Source: Thermotoga caldifontis AZM44c09 (lineage in GTDB: Bacteria > Thermotogota > Thermotogae > Thermotogales > DSM-5069). Taken from it: DNA of 64,000 nt. Every line of letters begins with the position of its first letter. Positions within the stretch are counted from its first letter, which is position 1. The stretch covers positions 1 through 64,000 of the forward strand of contig NZ_AP014509.1 in the NCBI RefSeq assembly GCF_000828655.1. The letters are read 5' to 3'. Under the pieces are notes generated by a model that made no database searches, was not told where the DNA came from, and saw only the letters and a program-made list of their open reading frames with translations. Both the position numbers and the translations under genes were made by a program. Below are positions 44,046 to 53,930 of this stretch, piece after piece.

Positions 44046-44656
44046 AGGCCGTCAAGGAAGATGTGAAGGCGTACCTTCGCCTTGATCCTGCCACCTCGAA
44101 CGTGTTCCAGCTGATTTTCTTCAACGCTTCCTTCCAAGGCTTACTCCTCTACAGAATCTCCCACCTCTTCTACCGATGGAAAATTTACCCTCTGGCCTAT
44201 GTTTTTCATTATCTGTGTCGCGTGCTCTTTTCGATGGACATCCACCCGGCCGCGGAGATCGAACCCGGTGTGGTCATAGACCACGGGATCGGTGTGGTGA
44301 TCGGCGCGACCGCAACCGTGAAAAGTGGTACCGTGATCTACCACGGTGTGACGCTGGGTGCGAAACGCATCTGCTCTGGAAAAAGACATCCTGATGTGGG
44401 CCGAAACGTGATCATCGGAGCCGGAGCCAAGATACTCGGTCCGATAAGAGTTGGTGACAACTCCGTCATCGGAGCGAACGCCGTTGTTCTGAACGACGTG
44501 CCGGAGAACTGTCTCGCTGTGGGAATTCCCGCAAGGATCGTAAGAAGGAGGGATGAGAATGCTGAACTTAGTGGGCAACACACCGATTGTGAGATTGAAA
44601 ACGGAACCGAGGGTGTTCGTCAAACTCGAGAGGAACAACCCGTGGGGAAGTGTTAA
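44030..44656 (+). CDS. cysE: Serine O-acetyltransferase
   Basis: Makes O-acetylserine from serine and acetyl-CoA. About 208 residues: helical start (FVKAVKEDVKAYLRLDPATS), then the left-handed beta-helix with DIHPAAEIEPGVVIDHGIG, VIYHGVTLGAKRI, RHPDVGRNVIIGAGAKILG, ending at VGIPARIVRRR. The last ~34 residues (DENAELSG...) lie inside cysK in another frame and look non-native. GTG 44030 is used for want of a better in-frame start; its own ribosome site is poor. Confidence 0.9.
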   Translation: MRWFVKAVKEDVKAYLRLDPATSNVFQLIFFNASFQGLLLYRISHLFYRWKIYPLAYVFHYLCRVLFSMDIHPAAEIEPGVVIDHGIGVVIGATATVKSGTVIYHGVTLGAKRICSGKRHPDVGRNVIIGAGAKILGPIRVGDNSVIGANAVVLNDVPENCLAVGIPARIVRRRDENAELSGQHTDCEIENGTEGVRQTREEQPVGKC

Positions 44657-45434
44657 AGATAGACCGGCCCTCTTCATGATCGAAGCGGCAGAAAAGAAAG
44701 GACTGATAAAGAATGGCGTCATCGTCGAGCCAACCAGCGGTAACATGGGCATCGCCCTGGCCGCGATAGGTGCCCTGAAAGGGTTCAAGGTGATACTGAC
44801 GATGCCAGAGAGCGTGAGCCAGGAGAGGGTGAAACTTCTGAAGGGCTACGGTGCGGAGGTTGTTCTGACACCCGCCGAAAGGGGCATGAGCGGAGCGATC
44901 GAGAAGGCGCATCAAATCGTTCAAGAACTGGACGCCTACATGCCCAACCAGTTCGAAAATTTCTACAACGTGCTCGCGCACGAGACCACCACGGCGCACG
45001 AAATTCTCACCCAGATGAACTACAGAATCGATGCCTTCGTTGCCGGTGTCGGCACGGGTGGAACCATCACCGGGGTGGGAAGGGTTCTAAAAAAACTCTA
45101 CGGAGAAAGGGTCATGGTCGTGGCTGTGGAACCTGCGAGCTCTCCGGTTCTTTCGAAAGGCGTGGCTGGAAGTCACAGGATCCAGGGCATAGGTGCGGGA
45201 TTCGTACCGAAGATTCTGGATCTGTCCGTAGTTGATAGAATAGAAACGGTCACAGACGACGAAGCGTTCGAAACTGTGAAGTTTCTGATGAAAAAGGAAG
45301 CCCTGGCCCTCGGCATCTCGAGCGGGGCGAACGTGGCGGTGGCCCTGAGGATCGCTCGACAGCTCCCCGAGGATGCGCGCGTGGTCACGATCGCCCCGGA
45401 CGGGTTTGAAAAGTACCTGAGCGTGTTCTCATGA
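44559..45434 (+). CDS. cysK: Cysteine synthase (O-acetylserine sulfhydrylase)
   Basis: PLP enzyme making cysteine from O-acetylserine and sulphide. The 291 residues show LVGNTPIVRL, the PLP lysine in NPWGSVKDRPA, EPTSGNMGIALA (phosphate and substrate loop), VAGVGTGGTITGVGRVLK, and GISSGANVAVAL near the C-terminus. ATG 44559 is preferred over 44553 by its spacing to AGGAGG. It overlaps cysE by 98 nt. Confidence 0.95.
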   Translation: MLNLVGNTPIVRLKTEPRVFVKLERNNPWGSVKDRPALFMIEAAEKKGLIKNGVIVEPTSGNMGIALAAIGALKGFKVILTMPESVSQERVKLLKGYGAEVVLTPAERGMSGAIEKAHQIVQELDAYMPNQFENFYNVLAHETTTAHEILTQMNYRIDAFVAGVGTGGTITGVGRVLKKLYGERVMVVAVEPASSPVLSKGVAGSHRIQGIGAGFVPKILDLSVVDRIETVTDDEAFETVKFLMKKEALALGISSGANVAVALRIARQLPEDARVVTIAPDGFEKYLSVFS

Positions 45435-45814
45435 AAGGCACTTATCTGCTGGTTTTGAAGCTCGAGTACGGTGTTTCCATAAAAGATCGCTGGCGTCTCG
45501 AGCCTGGACTGTACGCCTACGTCGGTTCTGCCATGAACGATCTCGTCGCGAGGGTTTCGAGACACCTTCGAAAGGAGAAGAAAAAACACTGGCACATAGA
45601 TCATCTGCTGGAACACGCAAAGATACTCTCCGTTATCATGATTCCGTCCGAACTCAGGCTCGAGGAAAGTCTTTCGCTGGCACTTTCCAAAAGGTTCGAC
45701 GGCCCTGTGGGCTTCGGTTCGAGCGATCTGAAGGTGAAGACGAACCTCTACAGGGTGGACCAAATCGACGAACTGTTCAAAGTCATCGGTGGCTTTCTCC
45801 AGAGAGGGGGATAG
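45431..45814 (+). CDS. DUF123 (GIY-YIG-like) protein
   Basis: 127 residues: GTYLLVLKLE, RLEPGLYAYVGSAMNDLVAR with a GIY-YIG-like strand pair, HWHIDHLLEHA and VGFGSSDLKV. The DUF123 family is a GIY-YIG nuclease relative found mostly in archaea and thermophiles; function unproven. ATGA overlap with cysK. Confidence 0.85.
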   Translation: MKGTYLLVLKLEYGVSIKDRWRLEPGLYAYVGSAMNDLVARVSRHLRKEKKKHWHIDHLLEHAKILSVIMIPSELRLEESLSLALSKRFDGPVGFGSSDLKVKTNLYRVDQIDELFKVIGGFLQRGG

Positions 45815-45818
45815 ATCG

Positions 45819-46952
45819 GTGAACCATTTCGTCAGGCTCGGGAACTGGGAGGAACTGCTCCAGCTCTTCGAGAAGAAACAGCACGTCGTTCTGGGATTGA
45901 TGTCGGGAACGTCGGCGGACGGTCTGGACATAGCCCAGGTGAAGTTCTCCTGGAACAGACAGCTCAACTTCGAGCTTTTGAACGCGGTGACGGTGAGTTA
46001 CGAACAAACGTTCAGAGAAAAGATCGTTCGCTCCTACGACAGGCGTTCTTCCAGCGTCGATCATGTCACCGTGCTGAACTACGAGATCGCTCGAAAACAC
46101 GCCGAGATGGTGAAGACTTACAACTTTCAGTGCGATTTCGTTGCCTACCACGGTCAAACCGTGTGGCACGCCCCGACGCAGGGTGCGACGCTCCAGCTGG
46201 GAGAAGCGGACGTGCTCGCGGTGGAACTTCAAAAACCCGTGGTCCACAGTTTCAGGACCAAGGACGTGGCGCTGTCCGGTGAAGGGGCCCCCATAAGCGC
46301 GTACTTCGACCTGGTCTTCCTGATAGGTTCGGATCCTTCCACAGCAGTGCTGAACGTGGGTGGCATCGCGAACGTCACGGCGATCGATGAAAAAGGTAAT
46401 CCCATCGCCTTCGACACCGGGCCTGGAAACTGTCTGATAGACACGGTCGTTCGAAACTTTCTCAACAGAGACTTCGACGAGGGCGGTTCACTCTCGAGGG
46501 AAGGCAGGATAAATCCAGATCTGCTAAGCAGGATGATGGAACACGAGAGAGATTACATACTCAGAAAACCACCGAAGACAACCGGAAGAGAAGTGTACAA
46601 CATGGAGTTTTTGAAAGAGGTCGGAGCCACGAGAATGTTTCAACCGAAGGATACGTTGAGAACTGTCGTGATGTTCACAGCGAAGATGGTCAAGGAAAAC
46701 CTCACCCTCCATTTACCACACGTGAAACGCCTCATCGTCACGGGGGGAGGAGCGTACAACCAGACGCTCGTTGAAGACCTCCGCCAGCTCGGCTTCGAAG
46801 TCAAGATTCCGGAAAAGAAGTTGATAGACTTCCGTGAAGCTGTGGCGATCGCGTTCCTGGGTGAACTGTTCGTGAAAGGCTTAGCCCCTTCGAAAAACGT
46901 GACCGGTGCGCGAAGAAGCTGCGTGATGGGCAAGCTGGCCCTGCCGTGGTGA
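45819..46952 (+). CDS. anmK: Anhydro-N-acetylmuramic acid kinase
   Basis: Phosphorylates 1,6-anhydroMurNAc during cell-wall recycling. The 377 residues have the ASKHA motifs VVLGLMSGTSADGLDIAQV, YHGQTVWHAP, NVGGIANVT, DTGPGNCLIDTVV and LIVTGGGAYNQTL. GTG 45819 is chosen because GGGGG lies 8 nt upstream. This fits the lytic transglycosylase at 6.1-6.6 kb, which produces the anhydro sugar. Confidence 0.94.
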   Translation: MNHFVRLGNWEELLQLFEKKQHVVLGLMSGTSADGLDIAQVKFSWNRQLNFELLNAVTVSYEQTFREKIVRSYDRRSSSVDHVTVLNYEIARKHAEMVKTYNFQCDFVAYHGQTVWHAPTQGATLQLGEADVLAVELQKPVVHSFRTKDVALSGEGAPISAYFDLVFLIGSDPSTAVLNVGGIANVTAIDEKGNPIAFDTGPGNCLIDTVVRNFLNRDFDEGGSLSREGRINPDLLSRMMEHERDYILRKPPKTTGREVYNMEFLKEVGATRMFQPKDTLRTVVMFTAKMVKENLTLHLPHVKRLIVTGGGAYNQTLVEDLRQLGFEVKIPEKKLIDFREAVAIAFLGELFVKGLAPSKNVTGARRSCVMGKLALPW

Positions 46953-46955
46953 ATC

Positions 46956-48035
46956 GTGCTTGAAACCATCAGGAAACGCTGCGTCCTGTGTGGGTTCGAA
47001 TCTGAATCGATCGGCAGTTCGTTGAAAGTCTGCGTACGGTGTCTGAGAGAAAGACCAATCGAATCTCTCGAAATCGTTCGAAGAACGCGGGCCAGATGGC
47101 GTCGATCGATCGACCTTCCGGTTAGTCCACCGCGCGGTGGTGAGAGATGTTTTCTGTGCGTCAACGAGTGTGAAATTTCCCAGAACGACACAGGTTACTG
47201 CGGAGTGATCAAGAACGTCGATGGTAGATTGATCTTTCTGACAGACAGCTTCGACGAAGCTTACCTTCGCTACTATCTCGATCCCCATCCGACCAACTGC
47301 GTCGCGTTGCCCGTCTGTCCGGAGAAGGACCACAGAGGCTTCTTCAACCTCGCCGTGTTCTTCGCCGGGTGCAACCTGGATTGTCTCTTCTGCCAGAACA
47401 TAGACCACAAATACATGATCGCGGGCGGAACGATGAGAGACGGCGAACGGGTGTCGGTTGAAGAACTCGTCCGCGTCGCCGAACAGAACAGAGTCAGCTG
47501 CGTTTGCTACTTCGGAGGAGATCCGGTGCCCTGGTCATTTTTCACCCTGAAGGCTTCGAGAAAGATGAAGAAAAGGATCTGCTGGGAAACGAACGGTCTG
47601 ATGAACGATTCGATCGCGAAACAGATGGCTTCGATCAGCCTCGAGACGGGTGGGATCATCAAGATAGACTGGAAAGCGTTCAGCCCGTCCGTTTACGAAG
47701 CCCTCACCGGTGTGGATGGAGAAAAAGCTGTCGATAGGTTGAAACGCAACGTCGAGCTGATCGCCAAGATGGACGTAAGAAAGGAACCACCGTTGCTCGT
47801 TGTGAGCACACTGATCGTTCCACACTACGTAGACGAGTTCGAAGTCTTCAACATCTCCCGCTTCCTCGCCCAGATCGATGAGAAAATACCCTACGTCCTG
47901 CTCGCTTTCGCACCCCAGCATCTGATGCACGATCTGCCCACAACGAGCAGAGAACAGATGAGGAGAGTTCTGGAGGCTGCCAGATCGTCAGGTTTGAAGA
48001 ACGTGTTCGTCGAGAACGTCTGGCTCCTGAGCTGA
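46956..48035 (+). CDS. Radical SAM protein, PflA-like
   Basis: 359 residues. An N-terminal zinc-type region (CVLCGF, CVRCL, CFLCVNEC) precedes the radical SAM motif FFAGCNLDCLFCQN (CxxxCxxC). WETNGLMNDS and IKIDWKAFSPSVYEALTG follow as in pyruvate-formate-lyase-activating relatives. Target unknown. GTG 46956 lies 3 nt after anmK. Confidence 0.85.
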   Translation: MLETIRKRCVLCGFESESIGSSLKVCVRCLRERPIESLEIVRRTRARWRRSIDLPVSPPRGGERCFLCVNECEISQNDTGYCGVIKNVDGRLIFLTDSFDEAYLRYYLDPHPTNCVALPVCPEKDHRGFFNLAVFFAGCNLDCLFCQNIDHKYMIAGGTMRDGERVSVEELVRVAEQNRVSCVCYFGGDPVPWSFFTLKASRKMKKRICWETNGLMNDSIAKQMASISLETGGIIKIDWKAFSPSVYEALTGVDGEKAVDRLKRNVELIAKMDVRKEPPLLVVSTLIVPHYVDEFEVFNISRFLAQIDEKIPYVLLAFAPQHLMHDLPTTSREQMRRVLEAARSSGLKNVFVENVWLLS

Positions 48036-48129
48036 TTTTCGGTGTGTTTGGTCCGAAGGTGCAACTTTAATTCCAGTTTAAATGCTACAATAAAATTGAA
48101 TCTTTCTAAGACATGCTGGGGGTGTAAAC

Positions 48130-49812
48130 ATGCAACCGCTCGAAGAAGTCAGCGTCCTCATAAGTGGTGCGGCGGGACAGGGAATTCAGACCGTCGAACA
48201 GGTGCTCACGGCCATCGTCAAGGACTCCGACCTTTACGTGTTCGCAACGAAAGAGTACATGTCGCGCGTTCGAGGGGGTAACAATTCCACAACGCTCAGG
48301 ATTTCGTGCAAACCCGTGTACGCCAACATCGACCGTGTCGATCTGCTCCTGGTGCTGAACGAGAACGCCATCGAAAGGCACAGATGGAGAATGACCCCCT
48401 CAACGATCGTTCTCGGAGAGGAGAAATTCGTCAGAGATGAACCCAACCATGTGGTCGTGGAGTTTTCGAAGCTCGCCGAAAGTTTTGGAAACAAAATCTA
48501 TGCGAACTCTGTCGCGATCGGAGTACTCGCCGGCATCATGAACCTCGATGTGGAAGCCGTCTCGAAGAACATTGAACGGTACTTCTCCGGAAAATCGAAG
48601 CAACTGGTCGATGCCAACGTTTCATCGGCGCTGAAAGGTTACGAAATCGGAAGATCGCTCGGACTGAAGCTCGAACTGAGAAGGTGTGAGGAAGTCAAGG
48701 GAAAGAGACTTTTGAACGGTTCGCTCGCCGTGGCACTCGGTGCCGTGGCGGGAGGCTGTAACTTCGTCTCCTCGTACCCCATGTCCCCCTCCACGGCCGT
48801 CTTCACCGAGCTCGCGAAACTCGCCAGAGAGCACGGAATAATAGTAGAACAGGCGGAAGATGAGATCGCGGCTGCAAACATGGTCATCGCCGCGTGGTAC
48901 GCGGGGGCCAGAGGACTGGTCACGACGTCGGGTGGGGGATTCGCGCTCATGTGTGAAGCGATCAGCCTGGCGGGTATGATCGAAACGCCTATCGTGGTGC
49001 ATCTGGGTCAAAGACCCGGACCTGCCACGGGCCTCCCGACGCGCACCGAACAGGCCGATCTCAACCTGGTGTTGTACGCGGGTCACGGTGAATTTCCCCG
49101 CGTGGTCTACGCGCCCGGCAGCATAGAAGAAGCCTACGAGTTGACGGCTCGAGCCTTCAACGTCGCGGACAAGTTTCAGATTCCCGTGTTCGTCCTGACG
49201 GATCAGTACCTGCTCGACTCTTACTATCTGGTCGGTGAACTGAAGAGCGTTCCTGTGGAAAGGTACATCGTCAAGACGGATTCGAACTATCGCAGATACG
49301 AAGTGACCGAAGACGGCATCTCACCAAGAGGCATCCCAGGTTATGGCGAAGGGCTGGTGAGAGTCGACAGCGACGAGCACGACGAGTTCGGTCACATCAC
49401 CGAGAGCGCCCTCGTCAGACGAACGATGGTGGAAAAAAGGCTCAAGAAGATGAAGAAAATAATCGAAGAATCCGTTCCGCCAAAATTCTCAGGACCCGAT
49501 GACTACGAAACACTCATCGTGAGCTGGGGATCGACCTATCTCATCGTGGAGGAGGCTCTGAAGCTCCTCAACGAACCTCGAATCGCTCACCTTCACTTCT
49601 CTCAGGTCTATCCTGTACCGCCCGTGGCAAGAACGTACTTCGAAAGAGCCAGAAGAACCATCTTCATCGAGCAGAATGCCACGGGACAGTTCGCAAACTT
49701 GATAAAACAGACCTTCTGCATCGACACATCGGAGAAGATTTTGAAGTACGACGGATTTCCCTATTCCGTCGAACAGATCGTGAAGGCTGTTCGAGAAAAA
49801 CTGGGGGTGTGA
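48130..49812 (+). CDS. korA: 2-oxoacid:ferredoxin oxidoreductase, gamma-alpha fusion
   Basis: Part of a TPP enzyme that oxidises 2-oxoacids to acyl-CoA with ferredoxin. The first ~175 residues are the gamma domain ([35 protein letters not shown]). The rest is the alpha subunit ([75 protein letters not shown]). Substrate (2-oxoglutarate or another oxoacid) is not fixed by sequence. Its partner follows with a GTGA overlap. Confidence 0.92.
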   Translation: MQPLEEVSVLISGAAGQGIQTVEQVLTAIVKDSDLYVFATKEYMSRVRGGNNSTTLRISCKPVYANIDRVDLLLVLNENAIERHRWRMTPSTIVLGEEKFVRDEPNHVVVEFSKLAESFGNKIYANSVAIGVLAGIMNLDVEAVSKNIERYFSGKSKQLVDANVSSALKGYEIGRSLGLKLELRRCEEVKGKRLLNGSLAVALGAVAGGCNFVSSYPMSPSTAVFTELAKLAREHGIIVEQAEDEIAAANMVIAAWYAGARGLVTTSGGGFALMCEAISLAGMIETPIVVHLGQRPGPATGLPTRTEQADLNLVLYAGHGEFPRVVYAPGSIEEAYELTARAFNVADKFQIPVFVLTDQYLLDSYYLVGELKSVPVERYIVKTDSNYRRYEVTEDGISPRGIPGYGEGLVRVDSDEHDEFGHITESALVRRTMVEKRLKKMKKIIEESVPPKFSGPDDYETLIVSWGSTYLIVEEALKLLNEPRIAHLHFSQVYPVPPVARTYFERARRTIFIEQNATGQFANLIKQTFCIDTSEKILKYDGFPYSVEQIVKAVREKLGV

Positions 49813-49814
49813 GC

Positions 49815-50645
49815 ATGTTCAGACCTGAAGATTACGACATCCCAAACACAGACATCGCGTGGTGCCCTGGCTGTGGAAACTTCGGCATCATACGCGCGTT
49901 GAAAACGGCTCTCGCTCAGCTGAACATACCGCCACAGAAGGTCGTCATCGTGTCTGGAATAGGGCAGGCAGCGAAGACGCCACAGTACGTGAAGGCTCAC
50001 ATGTTCAACGGGCTACACGGTAGGTCCTTACCGGCGGCCGTTGCGATAAAGATGGTCAACCCGGAACTGGTCGTGATCGCGGAGAGTGGTGATGGCTGCA
50101 CGTACGGTGAGGGAGGAAACCACTTCATCCACACGATCAGGAGGAACCCAGACATAACCAACATCGTGCACAACAACCAGATATACGGCCTCACCAAGGG
50201 GCAGGCGTCTCCCACCACGCCGAGGGGACAGGTCACCACACTCCAGATCGACGGTGTGTACGTCGATCCTTTCAATCCCATAGCCGTCGCTGTGGCCTTG
50301 GACGCATCCTTCGTGGCGCGCACCTTCTCAGGTTACCTCGATCTGACGATTGAGATATTCAAGCAAGCGATCCAGCACAGAGGTTACGCCTTGGTGGACG
50401 TGTTTCAGCCGTGCGTTTCCTTCAACAAGGTGAACACCTACGAGTGGTACAGGCAGAACACCTACATACTCCCGGACAGTTACGATCCTACGGACAGAGA
50501 ACTGGCATTCAAGGTTGCGAGTGAAACTGGAAAATTCGCGCTCGGTATCATTTACAAAAATCCGAACAAACCGATCTTCGAAGAACAGCTGATTCCCTAC
50601 AGGAACGACAAAACTCCCGTTGCTCTGAGGGGGTTGGAGGTATGA
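49815..50645 (+). CDS. korB: 2-oxoacid:ferredoxin oxidoreductase, beta subunit
   Basis: TPP-binding subunit, about 276 residues: [20 protein letters not shown], the TPP motif [17 protein letters not shown] with [16 protein letters not shown], and a C-terminal [11 protein letters not shown]. The start is ATG 49815 (with GGGGGTG upstream) or GTG 49809. No separate ferredoxin (delta) subunit gene follows, so this is the two-subunit archaeal-like type. Confidence 0.93.
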   Translation: MFRPEDYDIPNTDIAWCPGCGNFGIIRALKTALAQLNIPPQKVVIVSGIGQAAKTPQYVKAHMFNGLHGRSLPAAVAIKMVNPELVVIAESGDGCTYGEGGNHFIHTIRRNPDITNIVHNNQIYGLTKGQASPTTPRGQVTTLQIDGVYVDPFNPIAVAVALDASFVARTFSGYLDLTIEIFKQAIQHRGYALVDVFQPCVSFNKVNTYEWYRQNTYILPDSYDPTDRELAFKVASETGKFALGIIYKNPNKPIFEEQLIPYRNDKTPVALRGLEV

Positions 50646-51604
50646 AAAAGTTGGCGGAATTTTCTCTCATGGATGACACCGATCGTTCCTTCAACAACCA
50701 GAACCTTCTTGGAGACTACTGGGTGATCTATTTCTATCCGAAAGCCGGAACTTCGGGCTGCGCCATGGAAGCACAGCAGTTCAACGAGCTCTTCGATGAG
50801 TTCGACGGTCACATCGTGGCAGTTTCCCCAGACTCCGTTCAAGCACTGGCTTCTTTCAGAAAAAAGTACGGTTTGAAGTTCGTCCTGCTCTCCGATCCAA
50901 AGCGAGAGCTGGCGGAAAAACTCGGAATCGTGAAGGATGGAAAGCTGATCCGCTCGACGTTCATCATCGATCCGTGGGGAAGGATCAGAAAGGAATGGAT
51001 CGGCGTGAAGATCGACGGTCACGCACGGGAGGTACTCGAAGCCTACAGAAAAATCAAGGAAGAGGATTTTTCGATCAACCCTTCGATCCTTCAAAGAAGG
51101 GCCTTTCGCGGTTTGAGAACCGATCCCATCGAAGATGAAAAACTTTTCAGACTCTTCGAAGCTGCGCATCTTGCCCCGTCCTGTGCGAACAAACAGCCTT
51201 GGAGGTTTCTGGTAGTGAGAACGAGGGAAAACCTTGAAAAGTTACACGAAGCGTTGCCCGGGGGCAATTACTGGATGAGGTACGCACCGGTGATAGTGAT
51301 CGTCCACACGAAGGACGAATTCGATTGCCAGCTGAGCGACAACAGGAACTACGCGTGGTTCGACACGGGTCTGGCCGTTGGCTTCCTTCTGATCCAGGCG
51401 ACACAGATGGGCCTGGTAGCACACCCCGTGGCTGGCTACGATCCCATCAAGGTGAAGGAATCGTTCGGCATAGACGGGAGCATCGTGACGCTGATCGCCA
51501 TCGGGAAGTGGGGAAAGTTCGATCAGCTGAACGAAAAGCATCTCGAAGCCGAGAAAAGCCCGAGGAACAGAGTGCCGCTCTCACAGGTGGTGAAGTTCGT
51601 TTGA
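50642..51604 (+). CDS. Peroxiredoxin-nitroreductase fusion protein
   Basis: 320 residues joining two enzymes. Residues ~1-140: BCP-type peroxiredoxin ([18 protein letters not shown], with the peroxidatic Cys in PxxxTxxC, and [10 protein letters not shown]). Residues ~150-320: FMN nitroreductase ([44 protein letters not shown]). A like fusion is known from T. maritima, where the nitroreductase part may reduce the peroxidase. ATG 50642 overlaps korB (ATGA). Confidence 0.93.
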   Translation: MKKLAEFSLMDDTDRSFNNQNLLGDYWVIYFYPKAGTSGCAMEAQQFNELFDEFDGHIVAVSPDSVQALASFRKKYGLKFVLLSDPKRELAEKLGIVKDGKLIRSTFIIDPWGRIRKEWIGVKIDGHAREVLEAYRKIKEEDFSINPSILQRRAFRGLRTDPIEDEKLFRLFEAAHLAPSCANKQPWRFLVVRTRENLEKLHEALPGGNYWMRYAPVIVIVHTKDEFDCQLSDNRNYAWFDTGLAVGFLLIQATQMGLVAHPVAGYDPIKVKESFGIDGSIVTLIAIGKWGKFDQLNEKHLEAEKSPRNRVPLSQVVKFV

Positions 51605-51710
51605 AAAACTCCGTTCCTGTGTGAGCTTCCCCATCTTCGACGTGCTCGAGAAAGTCCTATCGATGCCGTGCGGGAGTTTTTATCGATCACCTCAGTATCG
51701 AACCGGATCT

Positions 51711-52976
51711 TCAACCCTGGATGTCCAAGGGGGCTTTCTTCGCCTTCTTCATCCGGTACATCGCCTCGTCCGCTTTCTGAAGGACCTTCAAATGATCGGC
51801 ACCCGGCTCAAGTTCAGCCACACCGTAGCTGATGTCCACGTTCAACCCAAGTTCTTTCGAAACCGCGACTTTTTCTCTTATCCTCTGAGCGATCTGTTCA
51901 GCCTGCTTTTCACTGGCATCGTGGAGCACGACGATGAACTCGTCCCCACCGTAACGCGCGGCGAAATCGGAGGAACGGATCGAACTGGCGATGCACCTGG
52001 CGACGGTCTTGAGCACCTCATCACCGGTGATGTGCCCGAAAGAATCGTTGATCTTTTTGAAATCGTCAACATCGATCATGATGAAGGACAGTGGAATCTT
52101 ACAGAGTGCGGCATGCTTGGTCTGTCTCTGGATCCACTCGTTGAAGTGTGCCCTGTTGAAAAGGTTCGTGAGGGTGTCACGGCGCGCCACTTCCTCGAGA
52201 TGTTCTCTTTCTCTGTTGAGCTCTAAAAGCAGGGACTGAACAGGATCCTTCAACGAATTCACGATCACGCCGTTCAAAATCACCAGGTAAGAGACGAACC
52301 TGAACACGTGGCCGAGGAAGTTGAAAAAGCCATAGACGTCCACGTACAGCGTGAAGGAAAGCTCACCGAGGATCGTGAAGACGATCGCCGATACGATTGA
52401 CCTTCGAAGCACAGAAATTGAAGTATCCCTGCTTCTCATGCACTTGATCAGTACGAGCAGAAGGACAGAGACCATGAGGTATTCCATAGCTATCTTGAAA
52501 ACTGTGAGCCCAGAACCTTCAACGAAACAATCCGGAAAGAATCCAAACCAAACTGCCGAAATCAAGAACGCCGTCAGTGGACCAAACAGAAAGAACAGTG
52601 CCCGTTCGGTGATTTTTGGAAAGAACAGGATGAGAAAGAACCCCAGTACCTCGAGCGATCTGCCCGCTATCCAGAACTGGGTGGGTTGGTTTGCAGTCCA
52701 GTTTCGAAAAACACCCATCCCTTTGTACGCGAGCGTGTGGAGAAAGTCAACGATCGGAACGAAGAGATAAACGATTCCAAACTTCATGAAGATCCTGTTC
52801 TGGTTGAACCCGCGCGTCGCGAAGGAGACCAGACTGATCGACAAGCCCGTGAATATCGCAAAGAACTCTATGATCGAATGGTACAGCAGATAGTTCTTCC
52901 GGGCGACAAAAAGCAAAGCAATGAAGATCGACGTATACGCAGCGATGATCGCAAACTTTTTAAGGATATTTCTCAA
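51711..52976 (-). CDS. Membrane diguanylate cyclase (MASE3-GGDEF)
   Basis: 421 residues. The first ~250 carry seven or so membrane segments matching MASE3 (DFLHTLAYKGMGVFRN, FWIAGRSLEVLGFFLILFF). Then the GGDEF domain: DTLTNLFNRAHFNEW, FIMIDVDDFKKINDSFGH, AARYGGDEFIVVL, SYGVAELEPG. The active-site motif is intact, so c-di-GMP synthesis is likely. No PAS domain. The MASE3 signal is unknown. Confidence 0.92.
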   Translation of the reverse strand: MRNILKKFAIIAAYTSIFIALLFVARKNYLLYHSIIEFFAIFTGLSISLVSFATRGFNQNRIFMKFGIVYLFVPIVDFLHTLAYKGMGVFRNWTANQPTQFWIAGRSLEVLGFFLILFFPKITERALFFLFGPLTAFLISAVWFGFFPDCFVEGSGLTVFKIAMEYLMVSVLLLVLIKCMRSRDTSISVLRRSIVSAIVFTILGELSFTLYVDVYGFFNFLGHVFRFVSYLVILNGVIVNSLKDPVQSLLLELNREREHLEEVARRDTLTNLFNRAHFNEWIQRQTKHAALCKIPLSFIMIDVDDFKKINDSFGHITGDEVLKTVARCIASSIRSSDFAARYGGDEFIVVLHDASEKQAEQIAQRIREKVAVSKELGLNVDISYGVAELEPGADHLKVLQKADEAMYRMKKAKKAPLDIQG

Positions 52977-53140
52977 CGCTAATCACCTGAGAAAAATGTA
53001 TCACAGAAAAACCCTCAAATACAAGATGGACGCACCGGTTTCGTCTGCGAAAGTACGCTCGCCAGAGTTTTCCTTGTCCGTCTTCCAATCTATAAAGGAA
53101 TCGAAACACAAACCTGCTATATTGAAGTTGAGGTGAAAGG

Positions 53141-53905
53141 ATGCTCCTCGCCTTTCTGGGTGACGTTCACGCCAACCTGGAGGCGCTGATGGCCGTTCTC
53201 GAAGACATCGAAAGAAGGAAAGTGGACGAAGTCTACTGTCTCGGGGACCTTGTCGGGTACGGTCCCGATCCCGAAGAGGTGGTTAGAGAGATCGAAAAAA
53301 GAAGTATCAAAAGCATCATGGGAAACTACGACGATGCGGTCGGCCATTCTAAGAGCAGCTGCGGTTGCAGTTACTCTCCAGGGAGAGAAACGGAAGTTGG
53401 AGACATCTCGCTGAACTGGACCATAGAACACACTTCCGAAGAGGTGAAAAGGTTTCTGCGAGCCCTTCCGAAAAGACTTTCTTTCGAAGTGGAGCACGTG
53501 AAGTTCCTCCTGGTCCATGGAAGTCCCCTGAACGAGCTGCTCGAATACATCAAACCGGATACACCTGCGGACAGGTTGAGAGAGATCGTTCAGGCCGTTT
53601 CTGAGGACATCGTCGTGATGGGACACACCCATCTTCCCATGGTGAAGTACGCCTTTGGAAAACTGCTCGTGAATCCGGGAAGCGTGGGACGACCGAAAGA
53701 TGCAGACCCGAGGGCCTCTTACATGATCGCACGTGTGGAAAAAGGCGTGGTGCAGTTCGAACTGGTGAGGGTCGCCTACGATGTGAAGAAGACGATCGAG
53801 AAGATCGTGAGCCGTGATCTTCCGTTAGAACTCGCAACGGTGCTGGCCCTGGGTCAGAGTTTCAACATGGGCCGTGGAAAGGTCGACTTCTCTCTGAATC
53901 TGTGA
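53141..53905 (+). CDS. Calcineurin-like metallophosphoesterase (YfcE/MJ0936-type)
   Basis: 254 residues with the full metal set: FLGDVHANLEAL, CLGDLVGYGPDPEE, IMGNYDDAV (GNHD-like with Tyr for His), LVHGSPLNELL, and VMGHTHLPMVK. The NPGSVGRPKD motif is typical of the family. Substrate unknown. It is followed at 19-26 nt by the flavodiiron protein gene. Confidence 0.9.
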   Translation: MLLAFLGDVHANLEALMAVLEDIERRKVDEVYCLGDLVGYGPDPEEVVREIEKRSIKSIMGNYDDAVGHSKSSCGCSYSPGRETEVGDISLNWTIEHTSEEVKRFLRALPKRLSFEVEHVKFLLVHGSPLNELLEYIKPDTPADRLREIVQAVSEDIVVMGHTHLPMVKYAFGKLLVNPGSVGRPKDADPRASYMIARVEKGVVQFELVRVAYDVKKTIEKIVSRDLPLELATVLALGQSFNMGRGKVDFSLNL

Positions 53906-53930
53906 AACGATCAGAAAGGAAGGTGTGACG

